DNA from: Rhizobium sp. SEMIA4064
GTDB lineage: Bacteria; Pseudomonadota; Alphaproteobacteria; Rhizobiales; Rhizobiaceae
DNA: 64,000 nt
Direction: 5' to 3'
Assembly: GCF_003025035.1 (NCBI RefSeq)
Contig: NZ_PYJN01000022.1
Coordinates: 434,001 to 498,000, forward strand
Shown here: positions 1-9,506 of the stretch, one piece after another
Numbering within the stretch: position 1 is the stretch's first letter
Layout of the letters: every line of letters starts with the position of its first letter
Translations under genes and position numbers: made by a program
Notes under the pieces: generated by a model
The model's input: only the letters and a program-made list of their open reading frames with translations
What the model was told of the DNA's origin: nothing
The model's database searches: none

Positions 1-863
1 GACAGATCTTCAGCCGTCCAGTCGCTTGCAGGCCCCTCACCGCCATGGATGAAGCCGCCCTTGCCGATCAGTGGCATGGCGTAGGCGAGAAAGGGATGCG
101 CCGTCTGCTCCGTCTGGCGGTCCGCTGCGCGCGCAAAAGCCGGTCCGTCGCTTGCGGCAAACATGCGGTTATAGGGTTCCGGCACCGAAAACGGCGGATG
201 CGGCCTGAGAAAGGAGACATGCGCGAACCAGGGCTCGTCCTGTTCGCCGAGCCAGCGAATGAACTCCCCGGCAAGAAAAGCCGTCTGCGTCTCATCCTTG
301 GAATAGGCAGGCGCCGCATTGGAGATTTCACCGGGCTTGGCACCGACGGGAATATGAATATTGCGGCTCGTCGCACCCACATGGCCGTGCGAGCGCAGCC
401 ATGAGAGCCATTGCTTTTCATGCTCCGGCAGAAGCTGACGCGCGCTGAAGCCCGGAAGCACGCCCTCATAGGTCGTCAGATACGGATCATTCGGGTCCAT
501 GCCGCGCGGATCCGGCGCCGTATCGGTATAGCCGAACAAGGTCGGATCGTAGCCGGCGCGGCGGGAGGCGGCCGCCAGATTGTCGAAGCGGGCATCCAGC
601 GGCGAACCATTGCGGCAGACGCGATGGTTCATTTGATAGAGACCGGTATAAAGCGTCGCCCGCGCCGGCGAGCAGGGCGCTGCTCCGGCGAAATGCCGGC
701 GGAACAACACGCCGTCCCGCGCCAGAGCATCGACATTGGGCGTCTTGACGCAAGAATGACCGACGGCGGAGAGACAATCGCCCCGCCATTGATCGGCCGA
801 TATCAGCAGCACGTTCGGGCGTTTGCCCGAAGCGCGCCGCTCAATGCTGGTTGGATTTGGCAT
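1..863 (-). CDS. sulfatase-family hydrolase, 3' end outside window
   Basis: The first 287 residues of an alkaline-phosphatase-superfamily sulfatase or phosphodiesterase are visible; the C-terminus lies beyond base 1. Near the N-terminus it has the metal-binding stretch NVLLISADQWRGD. This is followed by the sulfatase signature around CSPARATLYTG, where the Cys would become formylglycine. HPPFSVP-type segments typical of the family follow. The ATG at 863 overlaps the last 23 bases of galE in another frame, so translation is probably coupled. A role in removing sulfate or phosphate esters from sugars or lipids is inferred from the family; the substrate cannot be told. Confidence 0.8.
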   Translation of the reverse strand, partial: MPNPTSIERRASGKRPNVLLISADQWRGDCLSAVGHSCVKTPNVDALARDGVLFRRHFAGAAPCSPARATLYTGLYQMNHRVCRNGSPLDARFDNLAAASRRAGYDPTLFGYTDTAPDPRGMDPNDPYLTTYEGVLPGFSARQLLPEHEKQWLSWLRSHGHVGATSRNIHIPVGAKPGEISNAAPAYSKDETQTAFLAGEFIRWLGEQDEPWFAHVSFLRPHPPFSVPEPYNRMFAASDGPAFARAADRQTEQTAHPFLAYAMPLIGKGGFIHGGEGPASDWTAEDL

Positions 864-1830
864 GCCAATTCCAGGCGGATTCGATAATGCGCGACAGGTC
901 ATATTTCGGCGACCAGCCGAGAACGTCGCGGGCCTTATCGTTATTGGCAACCAGCGTGGTCGAATCGCCCTCGCGGCGGCCAACATATTCGACGGGGAAA
1001 GGCCGGTTCGACACCGTCTCGATCGTCGACAGCAATTCCTTGACCGTCGTGCCCGTACCCGTACCGAGATTGAGCGCCACCGATTCACCGCCCCGCAGCA
1101 GATATTCCACCGCCCGGACATGTGCATCCGCAAGATCGAGGACGTGGATATAGTCGCGCACGCAGGTGCCGTCGCGTGTGTCATAGTCGCTGCCGAACAC
1201 CTTGAAGCCCTGACGACGGCCAAGCGCCGCATCGATCGCCAACGGGATGGCGTGGGTTTCCGGCGTATGCCATTCACCGATGCGCCCTTCGAAATCGGCG
1301 CCGGCCGCATTGAAATAGCGCAGCACCACGGAGCGCAGCCCCTTGTATTGGTCATAATCGGCAAGCGCCTGCTCGACGATATATTTGGTGCGGCCATAGG
1401 GATTGATCGGCACCTGCCGGTGGCTTTCGTCGAGCGGCACGCTCTGCGGCAGGCCATAGGTCGCGCAGGTGGAGGAAAACACGAAAGCGCCGATGCCGGC
1501 CGCCTGCGCCGCCGATAGCAGCGTCAGCGTGCCGATGACGTTGTTCTCATAGAAGGAGACAGGGTCCTTGACCGACTCGCCGACTTCGATCAGCGCCGCA
1601 AAATGCAGGATAGCGGCCGGCTTGTATTTCGCCAGGACTTCATCGAGCCGCGCCCGGTCGCGAATATCACCCTCTTCCGCCGGACCCCATTTGACGAATT
1701 CGCGGTGACCGTTGGAAAAATTGTCGTAGACGACGGGCTGAAACCCCTTGTTCGCCAGATCCAGACATGTATGCGAGCCGATATAACCGGCTCCCCCGAC
1801 CACCAGAACCGTTTCTCCTGCCATGACCAT
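841..1830 (-). CDS. galE: UDP-glucose 4-epimerase
   Basis: This 329-residue cytoplasmic short-chain dehydrogenase interconverts UDP-glucose and UDP-galactose with bound NAD, feeding LPS and exopolysaccharide synthesis. It shows the N-terminal GGAGYIG nucleotide-binding loop, the SSTCATYG segment and the catalytic Tyr145-x3-Lys149 (YGRTK). Length and the conserved RYFNAAGAD and YIHVLDLADAH motifs are normal for GalE. The start could also be the ATG two codons downstream (1824). The sulfatase gene overlaps its 3' end. Confidence 0.93.
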   Translation of the reverse strand: MVMAGETVLVVGGAGYIGSHTCLDLANKGFQPVVYDNFSNGHREFVKWGPAEEGDIRDRARLDEVLAKYKPAAILHFAALIEVGESVKDPVSFYENNVIGTLTLLSAAQAAGIGAFVFSSTCATYGLPQSVPLDESHRQVPINPYGRTKYIVEQALADYDQYKGLRSVVLRYFNAAGADFEGRIGEWHTPETHAIPLAIDAALGRRQGFKVFGSDYDTRDGTCVRDYIHVLDLADAHVRAVEYLLRGGESVALNLGTGTGTTVKELLSTIETVSNRPFPVEYVGRREGDSTTLVANNDKARDVLGWSPKYDLSRIIESAWNWHAKSNQH

Positions 1831-1946
1831 CCCTTCTCAAAGACTGACTGCTCAAGCACGCAACATCGTGCTCGAATCCCCGCGTAGAGTTAGAGACCTG
1901 TAGATCAGTTGCAAGACCAGAAAAAGACTGGAGCTTTGAAGCCGCT

Positions 1947-2135
1947 CTAATGGCTATGCTCGCTTTCCAGCGCGGAGATCTCGTCGGAAACCTCCCGGAT
2001 CCTGTCCCTCAGCTCCACCTCGGTGCCGTCGTCGACCTCTCCCTCGCCAAAACAATAGCGTGCTATATGCAGCTCGAGCCTGGATTCGAGCTCCGCGCGC
2101 CTGGCGTATAAATGGGCAAGATATGTGTTACGCAT
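1947..2135 (-). CDS. small hypothetical protein
   Basis: A 62-residue acidic, probably helical protein rich in Glu, Arg and Leu, with heptad-like spacing (ARRAELESRLELH, RIREVSDEISALE). It ends in a His-rich SEHSH tail. No family was recognised. It stands alone between galE and the cytochrome b561 gene on the same strand. The only support is the ORF itself and its protein-like composition. Confidence 0.45.
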   Translation of the reverse strand: MRNTYLAHLYARRAELESRLELHIARYCFGEGEVDDGTEVELRDRIREVSDEISALESEHSH

Positions 2136-2265
2136 TGCGAACCACGCATTCCGAGAAATATGTCTCTGAATACTAAAATAGGTTCGCAGCGAAGGGTTTC
2201 GATAGGGGACGCCGCGACCTTTTGGCCTGCCGCGGCGATTTGAGGGTGAACCAGTCCGGCAGCGC

Positions 2266-2832
2266 CTATCCGCGCGCAGGGATCATCCGGACAAGCACGC
2301 GGTCGCGAAGCACATAATGATGCATGAGGGCCGCTGCGGCATGAGTTCCCGCGATGGCGATGATTGCCCAGGCGGTGTAGTCGTGCAATTCACTCATCAG
2401 ATGCCGTGTCGGCTGATCAAGAACGAGCAAAGGCGGCACCGAGAACAGGCCGAAGAAGCTCGGTCCGTTGCCGGAGACCCAGATCATCAGGAAGCCATAG
2501 GACACCTGCGAAATCATCAGCGCGTAGAGAGCGAGATGCGTAAGCGTCGCCACCACATGCTGAAGCCCGGAGACGGCTGGCGCTGTGCGCTGGCGGGTCG
2601 CGACGCGCCAGACAATGCGCAGGATGAGGACAGCCGCTAGCAGAACGCCGAGCGAGATATGCACGAAGATCAGGTCTCCACGAAGAGGCGTTCCACGGGC
2701 AACGAAGCCTCGGGCCTCGGCCAATGCGAACAAGGTCAGAACCAGAAATGCCGTCAGCCAGTGGAGTGCGATGGTGAAATGGTCATAGCGGGCCGCCCGC
2801 TTGTCCGCGGCGGCGATATTGAAATTACTCAT
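2266..2832 (-). CDS. cytochrome b561 family membrane protein
   Basis: A 188-residue di-heme-type membrane cytochrome of the bacterial b561 family, which moves electrons between quinol and periplasmic acceptors. Four hydrophobic helices are visible. Candidate heme-ligand histidines lie at HFTIALHW near the start, HISLG, ELHDY and AGTHAAAALMHHY. The start at 2832 is chosen because AAGGAG lies 9 bases upstream; a longer in-frame extension to 2871 has no such site. Its partner is unknown; it is monocistronic. Confidence 0.85.
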   Translation of the reverse strand: MSNFNIAAADKRAARYDHFTIALHWLTAFLVLTLFALAEARGFVARGTPLRGDLIFVHISLGVLLAAVLILRIVWRVATRQRTAPAVSGLQHVVATLTHLALYALMISQVSYGFLMIWVSGNGPSFFGLFSVPPLLVLDQPTRHLMSELHDYTAWAIIAIAGTHAAAALMHHYVLRDRVLVRMIPARG

Positions 2833-3069
2833 GATTTGCGATCTCCTTGGGAGGGAACGAGCAGAAAACACGCAAGACTTCCGTTTTATTCGTTCACCTC
2901 GAAAAGATGGCCGGCGTGCGGCGACGCCCCGCGGATGCGTCTATTGCAAAGCCTCGGCCTGATCGTCACATTGATCTGACTTGCACCCGAATTGGCCTCT
3001 TCTAACAAAGATTTGCGCTGACACGCCGCTTAGGTTTGGCTAATTCAGGTCGATTGTTCGAGGTGGATT

Positions 3070-4356
3070 GTGTTGAGCGAAAAAATTGCCGTCATTGGCC
3101 TGGGTTATGTCGGATTGCCTGTCGCGATCGCCCTGGCTGAGAAATTCTCCGACGTGGTCGGCTTCGATATCAAGACGTCCCGCGTCGCGGCCCTGAAAGC
3201 CGGAGAGGATGATACCCGCGAGGTTTCATCCGCACGTCTGAAGGAAAGCGGGCTGCGCATCAGCAGCGACATTCACGACCTGCAAGACCGGGATATCTTC
3301 ATTGTCGCCGTTCCGACGCCGATCGATAGGAACCGGCAGCCGGATCTGCGCCCGATGATCTCCGCCTCACGCACCGTCGGCCAGGCTTTGAAGAAGGGCG
3401 GCATCGTCGTCTATGAATCGACGGTCTATCCCGGCGTGACGGAAGACGTGTGCGGCCCCGTGCTTGCCGAGGTCTCGGGCCTGCGCCAGGGCGAGGATTT
3501 TCACGTCGGCTATTCGCCTGAGCGGATCAACCCCGGCGACAAGGAGCATACGTTCGAACGCATCGTGAAGGTCGTCGCCGGAGACAACGAGGAAACGCTC
3601 GATAGGATCGCCGCCGTCTATGGCGCGGTGGTCCAGGCTGGTATCCACCGCGCGCCCAGCATCAAGGTGGCGGAAGCCGCCAAGGTGATCGAAAACACCC
3701 AGCGCGACCTCAACATCGCCTTGATGAACGAGCTGTCGATCATCTTCGAGAAAATGGACATCCGCACGGCCGACGTGCTGAAAGCGGCCAGGACGAAATG
3801 GAATTTCCTGCCCTTCACGCCCGGTCTGGTTGGCGGCCACTGCATCGGCGTCGACCCCTATTATCTCACCGCCAAGGCTGAGGAACTCGGCTATCATCCG
3901 GAAGTCATCCTCTCCGGCCGCCGCATCAATGACGGCATGGGCGCCTTCATCGCCCAGAAACTCATCAAGATGCTGGTATCAGCGCAAAAGCCGATCAACG
4001 GCGCCCGGATCGGCATCTTCGGCCTGACCTTCAAGGAAAACGTCCCCGATCTGCGCAACAGCCGCGTGCCGGACATCATCCGCGAACTGCATCAATTCGG
4101 CCTCGAACCGCTGGTGCACGACCCCATGGCCAGCCATCACGAGGCGGAGGAGGAATACGGCGTGCGGCTGGCGGCACTCGAGGATTTCGGCAAGCTCGAC
4201 GCCCTCGTCCTTGCCGTGCCGCACAAGTCCTATTTGACCGATGGCGCTGCGCAGATTCTTGGTCTGCTTGGCGAGAACGGCGTGGTGGTCGACGTGAAGG
4301 CCGCGTTGGAGCAGAGCAATCCGCTGCTCGAGGGGCATGCTGTCTGGAGCCTGTAA
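3070..4356 (+). CDS. nucleotide-sugar dehydrogenase (UDP-HexNAc 6-dehydrogenase type)
   Basis: A 428-residue NAD-dependent enzyme of the UDP-glucose/UDP-N-acetylhexosamine dehydrogenase family (WbpO/TviB type), making a uronic acid sugar nucleotide for surface polysaccharide. It has an N-terminal Rossmann motif GLGYVGLPVA. The catalytic Cys lies in GGHCIGVDPYYL, and the C-terminal domain includes GLTFKENVPDLRNSR. The overall pattern fits the acetylated-sugar branch better than plain UDP-glucose dehydrogenase, but the substrate is inferred. It starts with GTG (3070) or TTG (3073). Confidence 0.85.
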   Translation: MLSEKIAVIGLGYVGLPVAIALAEKFSDVVGFDIKTSRVAALKAGEDDTREVSSARLKESGLRISSDIHDLQDRDIFIVAVPTPIDRNRQPDLRPMISASRTVGQALKKGGIVVYESTVYPGVTEDVCGPVLAEVSGLRQGEDFHVGYSPERINPGDKEHTFERIVKVVAGDNEETLDRIAAVYGAVVQAGIHRAPSIKVAEAAKVIENTQRDLNIALMNELSIIFEKMDIRTADVLKAARTKWNFLPFTPGLVGGHCIGVDPYYLTAKAEELGYHPEVILSGRRINDGMGAFIAQKLIKMLVSAQKPINGARIGIFGLTFKENVPDLRNSRVPDIIRELHQFGLEPLVHDPMASHHEAEEEYGVRLAALEDFGKLDALVLAVPHKSYLTDGAAQILGLLGENGVVVDVKAALEQSNPLLEGHAVWSL

Positions 4357-4363
4357 GCAGCAG

Positions 4364-5296
4364 TCAGCGATCCCGCTCGGATGCCGCAACCGTCAGCCGC
4401 AGACCGTCCTCGACCGAAAAAGGCGGCGACCAGCCGGTGATCGCCGTCGTCTCGCCAATATCGACCTGCAGCGACCCCAAGAGACGTTGCGCCGCCGCGC
4501 GACGGCCAAGCAGCGCCGCAAGCCCTTCCAGCAGTCGCGGCGGTACGGGCAGCAGCAGCGCTTTTCGCCCCATCGTCGAAGACAGCTTGCCGATCAATTC
4601 GCCGATCGAAAGATCCGCGCCGTCGCTGATCAGGAACACGCGATTTCCCACATCGGTATGGCGCGCGCAGAGCAGGATGAAATCGACGAGATTGCCGACG
4701 AACACGAGGGATCTCCGGTTTGCGACCAGGCCGAACGGCCAAGGGAACGGCCGCTTGGCCCATTTCATCAAGCTCGCGAAATTCGCCTTCACCCCAGGGC
4801 CATAGACAAGAGGCGGGCGGATGATGACGACATCCATCTTCGTTTCGTTGCCGATGGCCAGGAGCGCCTCCTCCGCTTCCCGCTTCGATTGACCATAGGC
4901 GTCCTCCGGATGCGGCGTATCGGACGCGGTAAACGGCTTGCCCGGTGCGATCGCCTCACCATTGACCTTGATCGAACTCAGGAAAATGAAGCGCTTGACG
5001 CCGGCCTTCGCCGCCTGCCGCGCCAGATTGACGGTGGCGTCGACATTGGCGGCGCGAAAGGCGGCAAGCGGATCGGCCGAGGTGTCGTTCATGACATGGA
5101 CACGCGCCGCCAGATGCACGACCGTTTCGACGCCGGCGAGCGCGCCGGCCCAATCCGTCCCGCTATCGATGTTGCCCATGGCCAGAAAACCCGGCTTCGC
5201 CGCGCGGCTGACCGGTCGATAGGCCATCTGTCTCCGCGAAAGCTCGGCACAAAGCGCCTGCCCGACAAAACCCGTCGCGCCCGTCACCAGGATCAT
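4364..5296 (-). CDS. NAD-dependent sugar-nucleotide epimerase/reductase, WreQ-like
   Basis: A 310-residue extended short-chain dehydrogenase with GATGFVG at the N-terminus, the LSSIKVNGE segment and catalytic Tyr134-x3-Lys138 (YGQSK). The family includes the 4-keto reductases (WbpV; R. etli WreQ) that make UDP-QuiNAc, the first O-antigen sugar. The next gene, divergent from it, encodes the matching initiating sugar-phosphate transferase. That pairing is the main reason for the WreQ-like call; a 4-epimerase activity cannot be excluded. It converges with the dehydrogenase gene, leaving only 7 bases between them. Confidence 0.75.
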   Translation of the reverse strand: MILVTGATGFVGQALCAELSRRQMAYRPVSRAAKPGFLAMGNIDSGTDWAGALAGVETVVHLAARVHVMNDTSADPLAAFRAANVDATVNLARQAAKAGVKRFIFLSSIKVNGEAIAPGKPFTASDTPHPEDAYGQSKREAEEALLAIGNETKMDVVIIRPPLVYGPGVKANFASLMKWAKRPFPWPFGLVANRRSLVFVGNLVDFILLCARHTDVGNRVFLISDGADLSIGELIGKLSSTMGRKALLLPVPPRLLEGLAALLGRRAAAQRLLGSLQVDIGETTAITGWSPPFSVEDGLRLTVAASERDR

Positions 5297-5485
5297 GCGT
5301 CTGCCACCCCTTGTTCTGCCCGATTTTCATTCCCGTCATGCTTTGCACAATCCCTCCTCGGGGAACAAGCCCGGCAAAATTCGTGATGAGGGCGATTGTG
5401 AACAAGTCCACGATATGAGATGCACTCCGCACAAAGCCGTCATCGGCGCAACGACACACGAGCCCCGGCAGAACTACCAGAAACG

Positions 5486-6061
5486 ATGCCCTATACGATC
5501 GCCAAGCGCCTTTTCGACTTCCTTGCCGCCCTCGGGGCAACATTGGTCTTTTCCATCCCGATCCTGATCGTCGCCATCGCCGTCCGATTGACCTCCCCCG
5601 GTCCCGTTCTCTACTGGTCGGACCGTGTCGGCCGTGGAAACAAGATTTTCCGCATGCCGAAATTCCGCAGCATGCGGACCGACACGCCGGCGGTTGCGAC
5701 CCATCTGCTGAAGGACGCCAACGCCTATCTGACGCCGATCGGTTCCTTCCTGCGCAAATCCAGCCTGGATGAGCTGCCGCAGCTCTGGTGCATCCTGAAG
5801 GGCGAGATGAGCATTGTCGGCCCTCGCCCGGCCCTCTTCAACCAGCATGACCTGATTGCGCTGCGCACCGAGCGTGGCGTCGACGCCCTGCCGCCGGGTT
5901 TGACTGGCTGGGCGCAGGTCAATGGCCGTGATGAGCTGCCGATCCCGCAGAAAGTGGCGTTGGACGAAGACTATTTGCGCCGGCGCTCGTTTCTCTTCGA
6001 TCTCAAGATCATCGTCCTGACGGTGCTGAAAGTTCTGCGCAGCGACGGAGTGACGCATTAG
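5486..6061 (+). CDS. undecaprenyl-phosphate sugar-1-phosphate transferase, WreU-like
   Basis: A 191-residue short-form bacterial sugar transferase that starts lipid-linked O-antigen or capsule repeat synthesis at the inner membrane. It has one N-terminal hydrophobic segment (residues ~12-35) and then the family core: PGPVLY, MPKFRSMR, SSLDELPQLW, GEMSIVGPRP and PGLTGWAQVNGR. It lacks the long multi-helix N-terminus of WbaP/WcaJ. Placed beside a WreQ-like gene it probably transfers QuiNAc-1-P, as in R. etli, though that specificity is inferred. The ATG at 5486 matches the usual start of the family. Confidence 0.85.
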   Translation: MPYTIAKRLFDFLAALGATLVFSIPILIVAIAVRLTSPGPVLYWSDRVGRGNKIFRMPKFRSMRTDTPAVATHLLKDANAYLTPIGSFLRKSSLDELPQLWCILKGEMSIVGPRPALFNQHDLIALRTERGVDALPPGLTGWAQVNGRDELPIPQKVALDEDYLRRRSFLFDLKIIVLTVLKVLRSDGVTH

Positions 6062-6206
6062 CGACGCGGCGATATCAGAAGGTTTTGATATCATAAACGG
6101 ACCGCATAAAGTGTCGGCCACCGAAATGCCGTATTCATGCCGGCTTGCGACCTTACGGGCCAGCGGAGACCGGCTGGCAGAAATATGAACAAAGGCGGAC
6201 GCAATA

Positions 6207-7607
6207 TTGGCTCAGTTGCAGGCGAATAAACCACAAGTCGATCGTGGGTCCGGAAGCAATGCCGGAGAACTCGTGCCTGTCGTCCTGCCGCAGCGCTTGA
6301 TCGTCCTTGGCAGTCTCCTATGGCTCATCGTCGTATCGCCGCTCTTTGTCGAAAGCGCCGCCTATCGGTATGTCGCGCCCTTCATCGCCCTCATCGCCCT
6401 GCACTATTACCGGAAAGCGTCGGTCCGCCCGCGCACAGACTGGCTCGGATGGCTGTGCATGGCCTGGGGCACCTATGTGCTCGTCCGCTTCGTCGCCATC
6501 TTCCTCCTGACGCCGGCGCATTTGATCGGCGCATCCGACTGGCTCTATGCCTATCCCCTCTTCTTTCCGATCCTCGGCGTTGCCTTGTTGCTCTACGAAC
6601 CGGTGCTGGAAAAAATCGTCGCCGCTGTTCTTGCGATGGCGCTGATCATGCTGATCGCCACGCAGCATTTTCGCGAGGTCTTTGCCGGCGAAACGGTGCG
6701 CCCGCTGATCATGAACAATCAGATTCATGGTGCAGTCGCCTGCGGCCTGATCCTGATCCTCACCGCTTTCTGGCTGCTGCACTATCTGACGGACAAATCC
6801 AGCAACCGGTCGATCGCTCGCTTCGCGTATATCGTCTCGCCATTGATTGCCATTCTCTGTCTGATCGCCATCTACGGCGCCAAGTCGAAAGGCGTCTGGC
6901 TAGCGCTCGCCGCCACGCTGCCAGTGCTGGGGCTGGTGACCGTGACCTATCTGCGCTTGAAAACCGGCCTCATCGTCGTCGCCTGCGCAGCAGTGCTTTT
7001 GCTGGCGGGCGCCTATGCGGTGCGGCACAATATCGAAAAGACCGCTGGCCCGACGGTGGCTTCCACCATCGAGATGTTCGACAACATCACCAAGAGCCGC
7101 GATCTCGGCGACGCCGTATCAAGCACCATCACCTCTGATGCCACGCCCTTTGCCATGGATGCCCGACTTCAGCTTTGGTCGAATGGCTGGGAACTGTTCT
7201 CCTCCGCGCCCATTTTCGGCTGGGGCGGCGAATGGGTGGAGCGCTGGAAGCATACGCGCTATGCCGACGTCCAATATACGCTGCTGCACAACGGCTATCT
7301 CGAAATGCTGGTGCGGCACGGATTGTTCGGCGGCCTCGTCATGGCCCTCATTCTCGCCGCGCTCATCTCCAATGTCTGGCGTGCCCGTAAAGCTGGCCTG
7401 ATACCGCGTACCGCCTGGCATGCCTATGCCGTCTGTCTGTTCTTCTTTTCGCTGACGCTGCTCAGCAACTCCAACAACCGCCTCGCGATCGGCGAAAGCC
7501 TAGCGCTGACAAGCTCCGCCTTCGCCTTCTGGTGCCGCATGCGCTTGAAAGGGGAACGCTTGTTGATGCCGAGGACGAAACCACAGGCGGAAGCGGTCAG
7601 CGCCTGA
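6207..7607 (+). CDS. O-antigen ligase/polymerase-like membrane protein
   Basis: A 466-residue polytopic membrane protein with about ten or more hydrophobic helices. A large periplasmic-type loop (~residues 275-370) contains DARLQLWSNGWELF, PIFGWGGEW and LLHNGYLEMLVRHG, the Wzy_C/WaaL pattern including the HNGYLE motif with a conserved His. Such proteins either ligate O-antigen to lipid A-core (WaaL) or polymerise it (Wzy); sequence alone does not decide. It begins with TTG, preceded by AAAGGCGGA. It follows the WreU-like gene on the same strand after 145 bases. Confidence 0.8.
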   Translation: MAQLQANKPQVDRGSGSNAGELVPVVLPQRLIVLGSLLWLIVVSPLFVESAAYRYVAPFIALIALHYYRKASVRPRTDWLGWLCMAWGTYVLVRFVAIFLLTPAHLIGASDWLYAYPLFFPILGVALLLYEPVLEKIVAAVLAMALIMLIATQHFREVFAGETVRPLIMNNQIHGAVACGLILILTAFWLLHYLTDKSSNRSIARFAYIVSPLIAILCLIAIYGAKSKGVWLALAATLPVLGLVTVTYLRLKTGLIVVACAAVLLLAGAYAVRHNIEKTAGPTVASTIEMFDNITKSRDLGDAVSSTITSDATPFAMDARLQLWSNGWELFSSAPIFGWGGEWVERWKHTRYADVQYTLLHNGYLEMLVRHGLFGGLVMALILAALISNVWRARKAGLIPRTAWHAYAVCLFFFSLTLLSNSNNRLAIGESLALTSSAFAFWCRMRLKGERLLMPRTKPQAEAVSA

Positions 7608-7630
7608 TCACGAGCGGGTCCCCTACGCTG

Positions 7631-8767
7631 TTAGCGCTTACCTGCGCCGGACGGCATTTGACTGTGCAGTCGTTTGTAGAGCACAGCATAGGCATTACCC
7701 ATCCGCTCGGCGGTAAAGCACTCTTCGTATCGCAGGCGAGCCGCTTTGCCTAAAGACGATGCCGTCTCGCCATCGGCAATAAGACGTCCCATTGCATCTG
7801 CAAGTGCCGCTGGGTCGTTCGGCCGCACGACATAGCCCGTTTTGCCGTTTTGATTCACGAAACTGGTGCCCGTACCGATTTCACAGGAAATCATCGGTTT
7901 ACCGAACATCGCGGCTTCGACAAGCGAAAGGCCGAATGCTTCCGAGCGGAGATTGGAAGGGAATACGAATCCCGTGCAGAGTTCGAGAAGGGCAGTCTTG
8001 TCCGCATCCGGCAGCGCGCCGAGAAAGATGACGTTTCCGAGGCCGTGCTGCTGCGCATATTCCTTCAACGATGCTTCCATCGGACCTTCGCCGACGATGA
8101 CAATATCGCTGGCCGTCTGTCGCGCAGCCTCAAGAAGGATGTGAACGCCCTTATAATAGCGCAGTACGCCTACAAAGAGGAAAAACGGCTTGGGGAATCG
8201 TGCCCGCCAACGCGCCCTATCCTCTTCCTTTGCCTTCCGATAATCCGCCTCGTCCAGGCCAAGCGGGATGACGGTGGTCTTGTCCTTGTAGCGCTGCAAG
8301 ACCGCGCTCGTCGCCAGATAGTTCGGGGAGGTGGCCACGATCGCGCCGACGCTCGCCAGGAAACGGTGCATGACCGGTTCGTAGAGCTTCAACAGAAACT
8401 TCTGCTTCACGATGTCGGAATGGTAGGTCACGATCGTCGGCTTGCCGGGCGGGGCGGCAAGATGGACGATATCCATCATCGGCCACGGGAAATGGTAGTG
8501 GATGATGTCGGCCTTCCGGCTCAGCTCCCGAAAGCGGCCGAATGCCTCGCGCGAAAAGCCGGTGGAGGCAAATTCCAAATCGAGCTTCGCCTTATGGGCC
8601 ATATGGCCGTCGAATTCGACGTTGCCATTCTCAGGCGTCTTGCTGAGCGAGAGGACGTCGGACTGTATGTCGTGCCCTGCGACGCCCTTGACGATCGCAT
8701 GGATTGTCCGCTCGATCCCGCCGAAAGTATCCGGCCAGTATGTTTTGAAAAAATGTAGAACGCGCAT
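7631..8767 (-). CDS. glycosyltransferase family 4
   Basis: A 378-residue GT-B glycosyltransferase using a nucleotide sugar donor. The N-terminal half has the GGIERT acceptor-side loop. The C-terminal half has FVGVLRYYKGVHILLEA, IVGEGPM and the donor site FPSNLRSEAFGLSLVEAA with its two glutamates about eight residues apart. It is the last gene of the rfbB-D-A-C run, suggesting it adds rhamnose or another O-antigen sugar, but donor and linkage are not determined. The ATG at 8767 has AGGA just upstream. Confidence 0.85.
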   Translation of the reverse strand: MRVLHFFKTYWPDTFGGIERTIHAIVKGVAGHDIQSDVLSLSKTPENGNVEFDGHMAHKAKLDLEFASTGFSREAFGRFRELSRKADIIHYHFPWPMMDIVHLAAPPGKPTIVTYHSDIVKQKFLLKLYEPVMHRFLASVGAIVATSPNYLATSAVLQRYKDKTTVIPLGLDEADYRKAKEEDRARWRARFPKPFFLFVGVLRYYKGVHILLEAARQTASDIVIVGEGPMEASLKEYAQQHGLGNVIFLGALPDADKTALLELCTGFVFPSNLRSEAFGLSLVEAAMFGKPMISCEIGTGTSFVNQNGKTGYVVRPNDPAALADAMGRLIADGETASSLGKAARLRYEECFTAERMGNAYAVLYKRLHSQMPSGAGKR

Positions 8768-8890
8768 GTCATTCCTGTAGCGAGAGAAGCTGCGCAGGTC
8801 CATAACCGGCATCGCTCGAAGCGCCGGATGTCAGATCAACCCTTCATGCCGCAGACGATCCACCATCTTCTGCACGCGGCATATGCAGGC

Positions 8891-9439
8891 TCAATCGAAG
8901 ATCTCGGCATCCGCCAGCAGCGGTTGCCGCTGATCCTTGTCGGAAAACGTCAGGGGGCCGACCGTTTTCCAGTCGATTGCGAGCGTCGGATCGTCCCAGC
9001 GAATCCCGCGGTCGCACTGCGGCGCATAATAGTCGGTGGTCTTGTAAAGGAATTCGACGCGGTCGCTCAGCGTCAGGAATCCATGCGCAAACCCTTCCGG
9101 AATCCAAAGCTGACGCTTGTTCTCCTCCGACAGAAGGACGCCGACCCATTGCCCGAAGGTCGATGAAGACCGTCTGATGTCGACGGCGACATCATACACC
9201 TCTCCGATGACGACGCGAACGAGCTTGGCCTGAGCATGTGGCGGCAACTGATAATGCAGGCCGCGCAGGACGCCCTTCCCGGACCGGCTGTGATTGTCCT
9301 GCACGAATGTCGCGCTTCGCCCGATCGCCGCTTCGAATTTGACCTGGCTGAAGCTCTCGAAGAAAAAACCGCGATCGTCGGCAAACACCGTCGGTTCGAT
9401 GATCTTGACGTCCGGTATGGCGGTATCGATGGCCTTCAT
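8891..9439 (-). CDS. rfbC: dTDP-4-dehydrorhamnose 3,5-epimerase
   Basis: A 182-residue cupin enzyme, third step of dTDP-L-rhamnose synthesis. Family signatures are visible: DDRGFFFESF, FVQDNHSRS, GVLRGLHYQ (catalytic His), VYDVAVDIRRSS and WIPEGFAHGF. The start at 9439 gives the standard length and has GGAAAGA upstream; the longer open frame to 9550 would run into the rfbA stop region. It lies 67 bases after rfbA. Confidence 0.95.
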   Translation of the reverse strand: MKAIDTAIPDVKIIEPTVFADDRGFFFESFSQVKFEAAIGRSATFVQDNHSRSGKGVLRGLHYQLPPHAQAKLVRVVIGEVYDVAVDIRRSSSTFGQWVGVLLSEENKRQLWIPEGFAHGFLTLSDRVEFLYKTTDYYAPQCDRGIRWDDPTLAIDWKTVGPLTFSDKDQRQPLLADAEIFD

Positions 9440-9506
9440 CTGTCTTTCCTGCTTCACTCTGCCCGCATCGGAGGGACCAGCGGGTGCAACATTACCAAGC
9501 GCGTGG

